From assembly GCA_030686995.1 (NCBI GenBank), contig CM060706.1, forward strand, positions 138,037,005-138,101,004: 64,000 bases of DNA, written 5' to 3'. The DNA comes from Artemisia argyi (lineage: Eukaryota; Streptophyta; Magnoliopsida; Asterales; Asteraceae). This document shows, one piece after another, positions 43,968 to 55,828 of this stretch (positions are counted from its first letter, which is position 1; each line of letters starts with the position of its first letter). The notes below the pieces were generated by a model, which worked only from the letters and a program-made list of their open reading frames with translations, was not told where the DNA came from and searched no databases. The translations under genes and the position numbers were made by a program.

Positions 43968-46475
43968 TGATCTTTATTGATGTCTGTTATTTCTGAACAA
44001 TTTATTGATGGATTTGTAATTTGAAACAATTGGTACTGTAGTAGTGTAGGATGTGGCCTCTGTTGGCCTTGGACAATTTTAATTTTCTATGTTTTCGTTT
44101 ATTAGAAATAATTAAATGTGCTTGTGGTGACATTCTTGATTTTGTATTATTTTTATTTTTGTTTGTTTGTTATTTGCTTCCGTATGCATGCTTTATTTTT
44201 ATTATTGGTAGATCATGTTTCTAAACTAAAAAGTGGAAATACTTTACTTTGTTGTTTTTGCCTAGTCTTAACTTCACCAAAAGGTATTTTTGCAAAAGAT
44301 AAGTGTAAAGGGAAACCCCAAATATGTTTTTAAGAAACAAACCGATCATGACTCTCCAAAATATTAAGTGAACATGTATATTCGTAATTGTTTGAGTCAA
44401 ATGCTTGTATCGAGTTATAATGAAGTTTTGCAGGATTTTCCAGGAAGTAGGACCAAATTTTTCCAGAAATTTTCCGGAAACTTAACATAAGAATTTCTGC
44501 AGGTCACTTCTGACGGCGTCATGAGCTTGCTCTTGACGGCGTCACGTGTAAAAATCTGGAAATTTTACCGGTTTTGTTTTTCTAACGGAGTCTTAAAGTT
44601 TTTGTTGAATTGTTAAGTTTTATAAACTCCAGGAAATCTGCAAACTTCATTCCACAAGCATTATATCTTACTTTGTTTTCTAGGATTTAGTAACTTATGT
44701 AGATTGCCGCCGATTTTATGCGAGGTTGCCTTGTCTGTTTTCTCAGAATTTACAGGTTATGTATGACAAGAAGATGATTATTTTTCTGGAAGGGAAGGTT
44801 TGATTGTTCATTTTCTTGGAGGAAGATTTAACCTGGCCACCTTATTATCCATACCGAGCGAATCAGGGGAGTATTTGATTTCATTCTTTTTACTAATTTG
44901 ACTTTTATATTCTTTACTTGAACATTGGGGACAATGTTCATCTTAAGTGTAAGGGAAGGGTAAAATGATGATACCTTACAAATACACTTTCGCTTGAGTT
45001 TGTTTGTTTGATAGTAGATGTGTAATAAAACTATGAGAAATACTTGTTAGTGCAATTTTAGCGACAAATTTAAATTTTTTTACAACATTTAGGAGTGAAA
45101 CTTTAGCCATAGCAAGCGTCTCAAGGATAGGAGATTGTATGACTCGCACAAAACCGTACCATTCAGAAAAATTTTCCACCCAAATATGTGAGGTTCGCCT
45201 TTAGATTTGATAGGAAAAGCATTTACTATTAGTGCTTATGAGTGTACCGGTAGCATTTAGATTCTAGAACTTGCGTTAGTGATGCATCCCTAGACCGCTA
45301 GTGAGACTACATTCGTGTAGTAGGATATACTACATGATAAGAGGCATTAGGATCACCCTTGTGTTAAACCTGTATTATAATTACTTGACCATTTAAGTCA
45401 TATTACTTGGCTAGTTAAGTCAACTAATTTTTCCTACACCCTTAGCGTTGTACTCATTTTTAGTACACGAAACCCCTAGTACACCCCTCCGAGGATATCT
45501 TTTCGTTTCTAACTTTAAGCATTTTACTTAAAGGAAGAATTTGTTACACCCCACTTAAATGTACAACCAAATCGCCTTAGCCTTCCGTGTATGCGCTCAT
45601 TTTTAGTGCATTATTGTTATTTGTTAAACCCTAAGTTAATTATCTAATTGATTATATGGTTGCTAAGTCGAGTCATATCCTTGTACATATTGTTTTGGGA
45701 CGATTGGGACTCATGGGTAAAGTACTTATTTTATGGAGTAATGGGGAAGAACATAATATTATTACTCCCATATGTCCGTTAATCTTAAAAGTACCCAAGT
45801 GTTTTGATTTTCTTAATTCGAGTCATTAGATTAGTTTATTGTAAAGTATGTAAAATTCAAGTGTAAGGGGAATGTACATTTCCTATGATGTATTATTTTG
45901 GAAGGTAGGGTAAGAATGTATTATTTTTTATGTATCATACGGACTACCATCCCTTTTTATTTTATGTTTTTGTTATTTTTCATTTATTAGCTTAAGTCGA
46001 GTCTAGTCTTGGCTTAGCAACGCCATATTGTACATGTAATTAACCAAGATTGTTAACTCGCCACCAGTAAAGATTGCCTATATCCAACAAAACCGTGTTT
46101 TTCATATCCCTACACCTAACGTTACAACCCTTTAAAAGACCTCTTTGATAGTTTATCCTAGGTGCTTACGCCATGTGGTGGAGGTTTGATCCTTTCCCAA
46201 GCCTATGGTAATCTATTTTGCTATGACAGGTAGTGAGAGATATCTTCCGTTTCCATATTGTAATTTATACTTTATTACACCCGAGAGATGTGAGTATCTA
46301 AACACTATTTGTGAGGTGCTAGTATATGACCTCCGTGCTTGTCTTTGGTCTTTAGTGGAACGATTATTTGTTGTAATTACTTTTATATTAGTGTTAAATG
46401 ACCCCTAACTTATATTTTGATTAGAATAAAAGCGCATTTGCTTGAGGACAAGCAAATCTCAAGTGTAAGGGTATA
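43968..46475 (+). other. Conserved 3' non-coding block of Athila-like copy 4
   Basis: From about 44150 it aligns with the block of the other copies. The GGGAGGCAACCC hairpin is absent, replaced by the end of ORF-1. Present are the palindrome pair (44511-44545), GGGA-loop hairpin 44919-44940, inverted repeat GGAAGGTAG/CTACCATCC at 45900-45952 but without the A tract, and AGGA-loop hairpin 46436-46457 with the polypurine motif before the LTR. Confidence 0.7.
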
Positions 46476-47883
46476 TGATGAGGCGAAAAATGAACCACGT
46501 TTAGGGGGTCATTTAAGCCCGGAATTGAATTTATTTGATCAAATATTGCCCTAAATCGTTCCTTTTGTGATTTTAGGTACTTTGGGAGTGAAATCTGGAA
46601 AAGGAAGCAATTCGGACGTTTTTGGAGCATAAAAGTGAAGAAAACGCCAAAGACTTAATTTTCCAAGCTGGGAACAGTGTTTGACGGCGTCAAGAAGGCA
46701 ATCATGACGGCGTCAAGAGTAAAAACCATGACGACCCAGAAGAAACATGAAGGCGTCACTAGTAGAGCGTCAAGAGTTAAAGTCGTGACGGCCTGCAAAA
46801 AGGGACTACATGACGGCGTCAGATGTAGATCAAGGCAGTCCGAAGATTTATTTGGCGGCGAGATGACGGCGTCACAAGTTTGTTCTTGACGCCGTCAGCC
46901 TCTAATATCTATATATAGTTTTCTAATTTTCATTCAAAAAAAGGAACAAGTTTGGAGAAACCCTAAGGCCGAACCATATACGAATTTTACAGGTTTTTCA
47001 AGGGTTTCAGCCCTTGAACCCTTACATGTGCTATTGAGATAAGTGTTCTTTTAATTCAATCAATATGTCTATGCGTTGGTTGTCTATATCTTATGCTTGT
47101 CTTGATTCCACCATGTTAGGCTAGATCTATCTTGTGTTTGCTTAGATCTAATGAAACCTAGATGTTAATTATGTGTTGATTACTTGTTTATGGTTGTAAT
47201 GGATGAATGATTTCAATGTTAGGCTTAAGAAAACTGGCAGATCTCCAATTGGTAACATGCTTGAACGTCTTAGGAAACATGAACCGATGTGTACTAGGTT
47301 TTATTGGTTGTATTTAATGCATGAGTAAATTCTAATGATCCCATGTTAGGAGCTTCTTAGCCGGCTCGACATAGGAGTGAAGTAGGCACTCATAGGATTG
47401 GGGAGTTAAGTACGCCACCCCATGAATGGTATTAAGGAATACAATCCGTCATCCAGGCAACTATAACAAGTAATTAACGTGTAAAAGATATCTAGGGAGT
47501 AGTGAAATCTATGTAAACACATTTCTCCACTTATTGCTCACAACTTTAGTTTAATATAGTTTAATTTCATTTTTAGTATTTTATTTTGATTGCATCTTAG
47601 TATTGGGTTAGTTGACTAGCAACTAATTCCGCCCAAATCCTTCAAACCCGAGATTTTTACTTGCTTTCTAAAAAATATAAAAATACAAAAAGAATCATCC
47701 CTCATCTCTAGACTTAATCTTTAGGTTTTCTAATCCTAGCGACACTATTCCTAGCTGAACGATCAATCCCCCGGTACTTGTCATTATACTATACTACATC
47801 GATCAGGTACACTGCCTGGTGGGGGTTGTAAGCTTCTCAAGATCCCTTGAGAGGAAAAGCTTGGTGCAACCCTACGCACATCA
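46476..47883 (+). repeat. 3' LTR of Athila-like copy 4 (1,408 bp)
   Basis: TGATGAGGCG to ACGCACATCA, then TSD ctaat. TATA at 46909-46918. Near-identical to the 5' LTR. Confidence 0.9.
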
Positions 47884-47888
47884 CTAAT

Positions 47889-50800
47889 GTATAAGCAACA
47901 AGTGTGGTGGATGGGATCAATTCTCTCTACAATTGGGTTGTGGTATTGTCTGTCTCTCTAAGGGTCTAACTTATAATTTCTCAAAGTTCATTTTTGAAAA
48001 TATGCTAGAAAATATTGAGAAACAACAGCATAAGTTCTTAATGTACCTTAGGTTTTTACAAATAATTTTAGACATAACCACTGAAGATAGAATTCATGTG
48101 CCTATTAAGAGTCTTGGTTCTAAGTTGTTTGTCTCTATGAAAACAAACTATAATGGGGAACATCGCCCTTTGTTAGATGTTATGTTGCCACATGGCAATG
48201 ATGATGTAGTTGAGTGTGATGATGCTGGCAATTTGCCTACTCAAAATGTTGCTGATGATGGTAATCCATCATCTTCTGGTGTTGCTGCTGATGGTAATCC
48301 TTCAGTGGTAAATGAGGAAGATCCAGCTACAATTGCTGAACCTTTACATGTTTCTTCTGACCTACCACCACCTTCCCCTGCCCATCTGCCACCTAGTCCT
48401 GTTAATTCACCATCTCAGGTTGCTCCTGTTGAGCAAACTCCTGAGGTTGCAGAGACAATTCAGTATCTTGGTACACATGTACCAATGCCTCTTGAGTCTG
48501 AGACCACTAGATTACCAACACCTTGTCCTATGAGAGAGCCAGTTGATGAAGGCTCTCCCAATGTTGTACATAAGTCTGTTTATCCTGCTAGGTTCAACGA
48601 AGCTCCATTTACCACTGAGCAATCTGTTGGTGGAGCAGAGAACCCTGTTACTCTCACTTCCGTATATGATTTGCTTTGCAGTTATATGAAAAAGACTAAT
48701 GATCTCCAAAAGGAGCTTGCTGATACCAAGTCTACTCTTGGTAGTGAGATTGAGATGCTGAAAAGAAAAGTTCAGGATTTGGAGGCACAATTGACTCAGC
48801 AGAAGAAAAGCAAGGTGATACTGGAAACTGCTGAAGTGCCTCAGGAGGGAAATTTGGACTCTCTTGAAATTTTGGCTGAAGTTGCTAGACAGTCACATGT
48901 TACTTCTCCCAAAGCTGCTGAAGTATCTCAACCTAAGCCTACAATTCACTTCAGCAGAAGAAGTAGAAGACAATATTTGGCAAAGAAAGCTGCTGAATCT
49001 TCTAAGGAATCAAGTGGTGATGATATTCTTACGGCAGAAGCTACTGATACTCTTCAGGAGAAACAACCATCTAGTACCATTGCTGCTGACAAGACTACGG
49101 ATGGGATTCATGCATCAGTAGATACATTCTTTGTAGCAGGAAAAGAGTATATGGATTCTCCTGTTCATGATCCATCTGTTCTTAAGCAAATTTCTCCTGA
49201 TGACATCACTGAAACCCTCAAGCCTCAAGGATCTGATGACATCACTGAAACCCTCAAGCCTCAAGGATCTGCTGAAAATCTACTTGATTCAGATATTCAA
49301 AAGTTAAATGCTGATCCTATGGAAGATTTGGATATTCCTCATGATGATTTTGCTGAAGGGGTTGAAGTAGGTGAGGATGAGATTATTACAGATGAAGAAA
49401 GAGTTGAACAAGAAAGACTCTTGAAAGAATGGGAATATTATAAAAGGAGTTCAGAGATGGCTGAAGCAGAGCAAGCCAAATTTGATTCAGAATATCAGTC
49501 TGTTACACAAAGATACATTTCTACCTTGCCTATTGAAAGACAGAGAGAATTGGATGATGCTGTTCAAAATTCTGATGAGTCAGACTGGCAGCATATTGGT
49601 GAACAAGTGATTGCTGCTCCTGACTTAGCTGCAGAAATTCTTGGTGATAAGGTGGATAAAAAGGACTGGGTTTCTGAAATTGTGAAAAAGATGAAGTTGA
49701 GGAAGAAAGAAGCAGATGAGCAAAGAGCCAAAGCAAAAAGAGATAAACCTATGACTCAAGCACAGCAAAGGGATTATATGAGAACATATGTAAAAAGTCA
49801 AAGCAGTGCTTTATATAACAATGCTTGGACTAGGAAACAAGTGTGGGCACTTTCAGATGAAAAGTTGGTTCAGACGTATAATAGAATCAAGTTTAGGTGT
49901 GACAAAGATGGAATGGGTGCTCCTAAGATTGTTCCTACCATTCTTGTTGATGTTGGTTCTTCAGTTCATATTGATGTTCCTGTTGTTGATCAAGTATCTT
50001 TACCTGCCACTTCTGCTGATGTACCACTTGTTGCTGTTTCATCTTGTATTGATAAAGGTAAAGCTAAAGTGATAGCAGAAAATCCTCCATCTAGAAAAAG
50101 AACCAAGAAACAAATGGAGGAGGAAAGGTTGGGTGAAGAGGCTGCTAAGAGGTTAGATGATGAACAACAAGCTGAAATGGCATTTCATGAGATTAAGGAA
50201 AGAGAAGTAGAGCTTCAAGCTGCTAGAGCTAAACAGATGAGGAAGGCTATGGATGAACAATATGCATATGCTGCACTTGATTCTTCTCAAGATTCTACTG
50301 ATGAACAATTGGATAATCCATCAGTGGAAACTGATGTTGTAGAAGGTGTATCTACTGAAGCTGAAGTTCCTGGTGAATCTTCTTTATCTCATGATGCCAT
50401 TTATGTTCCTGGAAGAAGAGCTAAGAGAATGGCTAAAGTCAGAACTTCACATTCAGCACAAAGACTAATAGATGTGAATGCTTCTGATGCTTCATTTATC
50501 AAAGAAGGATCCACTGATGATTGGCCTGAAGCAATTAGAGATGTTTTTGTTCACTGGGAGTTGTCTAACAATGGACAGATTAATACCATTTATAGACTGG
50601 ATAAAACTTCTCTATCATTTACATTTCTACAAGAAATACTACATCTTGTGGATCATCAGGATTTGCTCACTCTTAATGATTTGGTTCACAAATATTATGC
50701 AACTCATACTCCTACAGGGTCTGGATTGTATCTATTGGGTGACCTCAGAGTGTTGTTTGATTCTTCTACTCCCACTGGTGCTGGTTATGATATATGGAAA

Positions 50801-51058
50801 AACAATCAGAGATGGAAGGTTCAGAGTTGGAAGTTTTACCCTATGCCATATGTTCATGTGTTGGAAACTAAATTTGGACTCAGACTTCTTATGGATCTTG
50901 GCAAAAGGTATCCTCTTACAGTGTCTCTGATGGAGAAAATGCTTCAACAAAAGTTGAAGATTCCTCCTGATCCAGTTGGGAATGCTAGGTTGTTTGCTGA
51001 ATCTCTGGTGAAAGTGTTCAAACTCAGAATAAGGACTTCCAGAGTAGCTTCTATTTGA
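47889..51058 (+). pseudogene. Copia C accessory ORF, main part
   Basis: Continues the frame of 38574-38991; the open frame from 47889 runs about 1,056 codons to TGA. Order: a conserved N-terminal region ending TTEDRIHVP, a Pro/Ser-rich linker, a coiled coil (about 48690-48810, KELADTKSTLGSEIEMLKRK), an exact 12-aa tandem repeat (DDITETLKPQGS twice, 49201-49272), a long acidic and Lys/Glu-rich helical region with a second coiled coil (about 50100-50270), and a conserved C-terminal domain (about 50480-51030) with TPTGSGLYLLGDLRVLFDS and WKFYPMPYVHVLET. It has no known enzymatic motif and is not a typical env. Similar proteins are common after pol in Asteraceae copia elements (from memory). Broken by one stop and by copy 4. 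Confidence 0.75.
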
Positions 51059-51851
51059 TGGTATATTGTTGTATATTTATTTTTTTAGTATTAAAAAAAA
51101 AAAAGTTTGGTGTTGATCACATATTCTCTGGTTATCAACTTACCTGATGTTGACTATTCCATCAAAAAGTTGGCTAGTCCAAAGGGTACAGCTTTGGTAA
51201 AGACACATCAAATCTGTTGATAGCTGTAATAGTTTGCTCAAAACTATAGGGTACTCAACTCACCCATGCTTCATTGCTGAGAGTTGAAATGGTTGTCAAT
51301 TGACCATGGATTTTTCCTTTATGGATTCCCAATAATTGGCTAGCCCACATGTATATGGCTTGTGGTAAAGGCAGTGGAAAACCATATTTGGTATTCAGTT
51401 GACCAAGATGATTTTTCATCAAATAATTGACTAGTCCTGAGCAAACGGCTACAGGTAAAGACATCTCAAATCCGTTTACAGCTGATGATTTTCTAAAAAT
51501 CTTTTGGTCATCAGTGTACCATAGTTTTCTAACTTAAAACATTTGGCTACTCCAGTAGTGATGGCTATTGGTAAAGAGACATCAAATCCATTATTTTCAA
51601 TGATTCACCTCTCACAGGAGTTAACACACCTGGATGTGATGAGAATAGTATGAAACTCATTTGTTTTGATGTACATTTGGTCATTTGTTGCTGCAAAGAA
51701 TGGAGTTTTCAAGTATGTGTTGATCATAGAGATCCTGCTGATGGTGATTCTTTGCTGATGATGTTTGATTTCAATCCTCTTGCTATGTAACTTTCAAGAT
51801 CTATCAAGAATCTTGAACTTAACCATGTCAAATTCAAGATTAGGGGAGGAT
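51059..51851 (+). repeat. 3' untranslated region of copia C with four imperfect repeats
   Basis: Units beginning TTGGCTAGTCC-like and containing GGTAAAGACATCAAATCC-like text start near 51168, 51335, 51425 and 51540, spaced about 90-165 bp. No ORF is convincing. The region ends with the polypurine tract TAGGGGAGGAT (51841-51851) directly before the 3' LTR. Confidence 0.65.
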
Positions 51852-52016
51852 TGTTGGGAATTCTGCTAAGATAGAATTCTGCTGAAGAATCTGCTGATGG
51901 TTTCTACTGAAGAGACAGATTCTGCTTATAGATTGTTTCTGCTGAAGTTTAGTTTCAGCATGATTAGTTTCTGCGGATATAGTTTTTCCGTGTTTTGTTT
52001 AATATAGTTAGGATAT
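51852..52016 (+). repeat. 3' LTR of copia C, left part
   Basis: First 165 bp of the LTR, beginning TGTTGGGAATT and including the 16 bp missing from the 5' LTR. Interrupted at GATAT by Athila-like copy 5. Together with 59680-59994 it makes 480 bp, the length of the solo LTR. Confidence 0.9.
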
Positions 52017-53425
52017 TGATGAGGCGAAAAATGATCCGTTTTTAGGGGGTCATTTAAGCCCGAATCCGACTTTATTTGATCAAATATTGCCCTAAATTGT
52101 TCCTTTTGTGATTTTAGGTGTTTGGAGAGTGAATTCTGGAAAAGAAGCCATTTTGGACGTTTTTGGAGCATAAAAGTGAAGAAAACGGCAAAGTATCAAT
52201 TTTCCATGCTGAAGACACTAGGTGACGGCGTCAAGAGTTACACCCTGACGGCATCAGACATCAAGAATAAAACACCGTAGTTGATGACGGCGTCAAAAGC
52301 CATCCTGACGGCGTCAAAGTCCCAAGAATAAAATACCGTAGGTGGTGACGGCGTCACATAGGCCGTCATAAGTAGATCAAGGCCGTCCGAGGAAGTATTT
52401 GGCGGCGAGGTGACGGCGTCACATGCTTGTCTTGACGCCGTCAGCCCAGTTTTCCTATATATAGTTTTCTAGTTTTTACATTAAAAGAGAGAGAAGTTTT
52501 GGTGAAACCCTAAAGACGAATTTGGTGCATCTTTTACAGGTTTTTCAAGGGTTCCAAACCCTTGATACCTTGCATTGTAATTGAGATAAGTGTTCTTCTA
52601 ATTCAATCAATATGTCTATGTGTTGGTTGTCTATATCTTGTTCTTGTCTCAATTCAATTATGCTAGGCTAGATCTCTCTTGTGTTTGCTTAGATCTAATG
52701 AAACCTAGATGTTGATTATGTGTTGATTACTTGTTTATTCTTGTTCTTGGATGAATGATTTATATGTTAGGCTTAAGAAAACTGGCAGATCTCCAAATGG
52801 TAACATGCTTGAACGTCTTAAGAAACATGAACCGAGGCGTACTAGGTCGTTATTGGTTGTATTTAATGCATGAGCCACTGTTTACAATCCCTATAGTTGT
52901 GCTGGGTCATGGTGTAGGAGGAGATAAGAGCTCATAGAGTTGGGGAGTTATGTATGCCACCCCACGAATGGTATTAAGGAATACAATCCGTCATCCATAG
53001 AAGTATAACAAGTAATTAACGTGTAAAAGATGTCTAGGGAGTAGTGAAGTCTAAGTAAACACAATTTCTCCAATTACTGCTCACAACCTTAGTATAATTT
53101 AGTTTAATTTCATTTTCAGTATTTTATTTTGATTATATATTAGTTTTGGGTTAGTTGAATAGCAACTAATTCCGCCCACTCCTTCAAAAACCGAGATTTT
53201 ACTTGCTTTCATAAAAATATAAAAATACAAAAACAATCATCTCTCACCTTTAGAACTATTAATTAGGTTTTCTAATCCTAGCGACACTATTCCTAAGTTG
53301 AACGATCAATCCCCCGGTACTTGTCACTATACTATACTACAACGATCAGGTACACTGCCTGGTAGGGGTTGTAAGCTTCTCGAGATCCCTCGAGAGGTAA
53401 AGCAAGGTGCGATTCCCACGCATCA
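52017..53425 (+). repeat. 5' LTR of Athila-like copy 5 (1,409 bp)
   Basis: TGATGAGGCG to CACGCATCA. TATA at 52456-52463. Hairpin TCAAGGGTT/AACCCTTGA near 52545-52565. Followed by primer-binding site TGGCGCCGCAGCCCGGGGA at 53432-53450. Confidence 0.9.
52221..52443 (+). promoter_or_regulatory. TGACGGCGTCA palindrome array (copy 5)
   Basis: Six exact copies of TGACG(G/C)CGTCA plus one with a single change (GACGGCATCAG, intact in the partner 3' LTR, which therefore has seven) in 220 bp, ending 13 bp before the TATA box. This is the clearest array in the window. Confidence 0.65.
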
Positions 53426-53590
53426 AGTTTTTGGCGCCGCAGCCCGGGGAATAGTTATTGTCTAGGTTAGGATTTCTTTTTATTAGGTCTACTTGCTAGA
53501 TTCCTTTCTAGTAAGATTTTATTTTTAGGTCTTCTTTAGTCTATCTTATTTCTTCGTGCCTTTGTTCGTAACTCTTTACCATCCGACATC

Positions 53591-55828
53591 ATGGAAGGTG
53601 GTAACATCTTTGAACCCGTCATCCCACCATAACAAAACCCACCACTAGAACCCCTTAGGCCCCGAACCTTAGGAGAGTACTCCCGACCTAGCCATCAAGG
53701 CTACCGAAACACCATTGAGCTCACCGGAGCCAATGTGACCCCCTTGCGATCCGACACCATCCGGTTGGTGCAAAGCGGATGTGCATTCCATGGACTTCGT
53801 TCCGAAGATCCAAACCAACACCTTAAGGACTTCCTCAAAATCGTAGATTCCATAGACCTAGGTGTTGAAACTAGAGAGACTACCCGTTTACGCCTATTCC
53901 AATTCTCTCTACGGGATCAAGCTAGTCAATGGCTTGAGCGTTTACCCGCGGGATCCATCACCACATGGGATGATCTCACCACTCGTTTCCTTGCTCAATT
54001 TTTCCCACCGGGGAGAACTACTAAGCTTAGGAATGACATCTTGATGTTTCAACAACGTCAAAATGAATCTCTTTATGAAGCATGGACTCGTTTCAAGGAC
54101 TTACTCCAAAAAGTCCCTCATCATGGCATAGATCTTTGGCTCCAAGTCCAAATTTTTTATGACCATATCGACATCTCCATGAGGCGAACCATTGACCAAT
54201 CGGCCGGTGGTAAGCTACGTGATCTTAGTGCGGAACAATCATGGGAACTCATAGAAGATCTTGCTCTCTATGACAACGAAAGTTGGAATGATCCCCGTGA
54301 CTTGAACAAAACGGTCAAGGCAATATCTTTGCCTTCGAACAATTCTAGCACTCCCGACCGTAGGATCATGGAACTTGAGGACCAAGTCAAGTTTCTCATG
54401 AAATCTTACAAAGCTCTGAAGCCTTCAAGCCAAGTGAACAAAATCACTTCTTCATGCGAATTATGTAGTGGTCCCCATGACACTCGTGATTGTGTGGAAC
54501 TCCCCGGAACAGCTTTTGCGGATTACGCATCCACGCGTACCGACGAAGCGGGAGATAAGTGGTACACTTTCAAGCCCGAGCCAAACACATACGGTGATTC
54601 ATACAACCCCTCATGGAAAAATCACCCAAACCTTAGGTGGAAACAAAATCAACCCAATTTATCCAACCCACCTAATCGTTATCAACCAAACGGTCCACCA
54701 TCCAACCGTACCTTCAACAACAATCCTTCTAACAACTATGGTAGTACCAACAATCTTGAAGGATTGATGTCAAAATTCATGGCATCTCAAGAAGCCCGCA
54801 TAGCTAGGTTCGAAACCGAATTCAACCAACAACAAACGGAGATGACCAACAAGATTGACAACTTGTTGAAAGCCCTCAACAACCAAACATTAATCACACC
54901 TAGGAAGGACACTAGGGACACCAATAGTGGAATCCAAATTAAGGACCCCTCATCATCCAAACATGTCCACTTTGTCAATGTTGTCACCATTAAGCCGATA
55001 GATAAGGAGATAGAGGAGAGTGACAAGGATGAAGTTAGAGTAGAAGCCGATAGTGAGGATGAGAGTAGGGAAGTTGAGGTTAATAAGGATGAGGAATTAG
55101 AGGAGGTAGAACCTATAGAGGAATACTTTGATAAGTTGCCAACCGAGGAAGAACGGGAATACCATAAGGATTTATTCGATAGTCCCGAGAAAACATATAT
55201 CTTTGGCGACCCCCTTATCAAAATGGGAGACCCCTCTAACATTAACATCCCATGCAATATTGGGCACATGCATATATTGAAAGCTTACATCGACCTTAGA
55301 TCCCCCGTGAACATCATGACTAGGACTTTTTACAATTGGGTGATGAAGAAGCAACTCAATTTTAGGATGATGCCCGGTAAAAATTGGATAAGTAATTTTG
55401 TAGGGAGAGTTAAGGGATTACATGTGATCATAGGGAATCTTACCTATGAGATTGATTTTATGATAGTGGAAGACACTCGTCCGGTGATAGATGCTTGCCT
55501 AAGTCAAATAATATTTGGGAAACCATTTGTTGAGGCCACTAGGATGAGTTATGATCCGACTTTAGGGATAGTTAGATTCAAGGAGGAGAATGATGAGGTT
55601 GCTTATCAAATGCCCTACAAGATTGAGCAATACCGCCTTCTCTCTAATTTCGAAAAGGAACGCAAGCAAGCGGCTTATTATAGGAATGAGGAGGATAGAC
55701 GTAGAGGAGTAGAGTATGTTAGAAATAGGATGCTTGGTTTCTACAAAGAGTGCTTGCAACTAGGTCCGGAATACAAAACTGGTTTAGAAGACGACCTAGA
55801 GAGTGGAATCAATGATGAGATCACGTAG
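53591..55828 (+). pseudogene. gag: Athila-like Gag plus catalytically changed protease domain
   Basis: 745 codons from the family ATG, but codon 14 is TAA (53630-53632) where copy 4 has CAA (Gln). After it the frame is open to 55828. Gag domain and CX2CX3HX4C knuckle (CELCSGPHDTRDC) are as in copy 3. A very acidic linker (54990-55170, repeated Glu/Asp) leads into the protease-like domain: NIPCNIG, Asp568-Leu-Arg in place of Asp-Leu-Gly, GRVKGLHVIIGNLTYEIDF, FGKPFVEA, YQMP, and the ending YKECLQLGPEY. This is the same domain as in copies 1 and 2, here still fused to Gag. An internal start downstream of the stop would give a protein lacking the first residues only. Confidence 0.8.

Larger units (their letters stand above)
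38992..47883 (+). mobile_element. Athila-like non-autonomous element, copy 4
   Basis: 8,892 bp, TSD ctaat (38987-38991, 47884-47888). LTRs of 1,409 and 1,408 bp. Content: primer-binding site, a gag pseudogene with a different C-terminal half, an ATHILA ORF-1/env-like gene, and the conserved 3' block lacking only its first part. No RT or integrase. It disrupts the accessory ORF of copia C. Confidence 0.9.
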
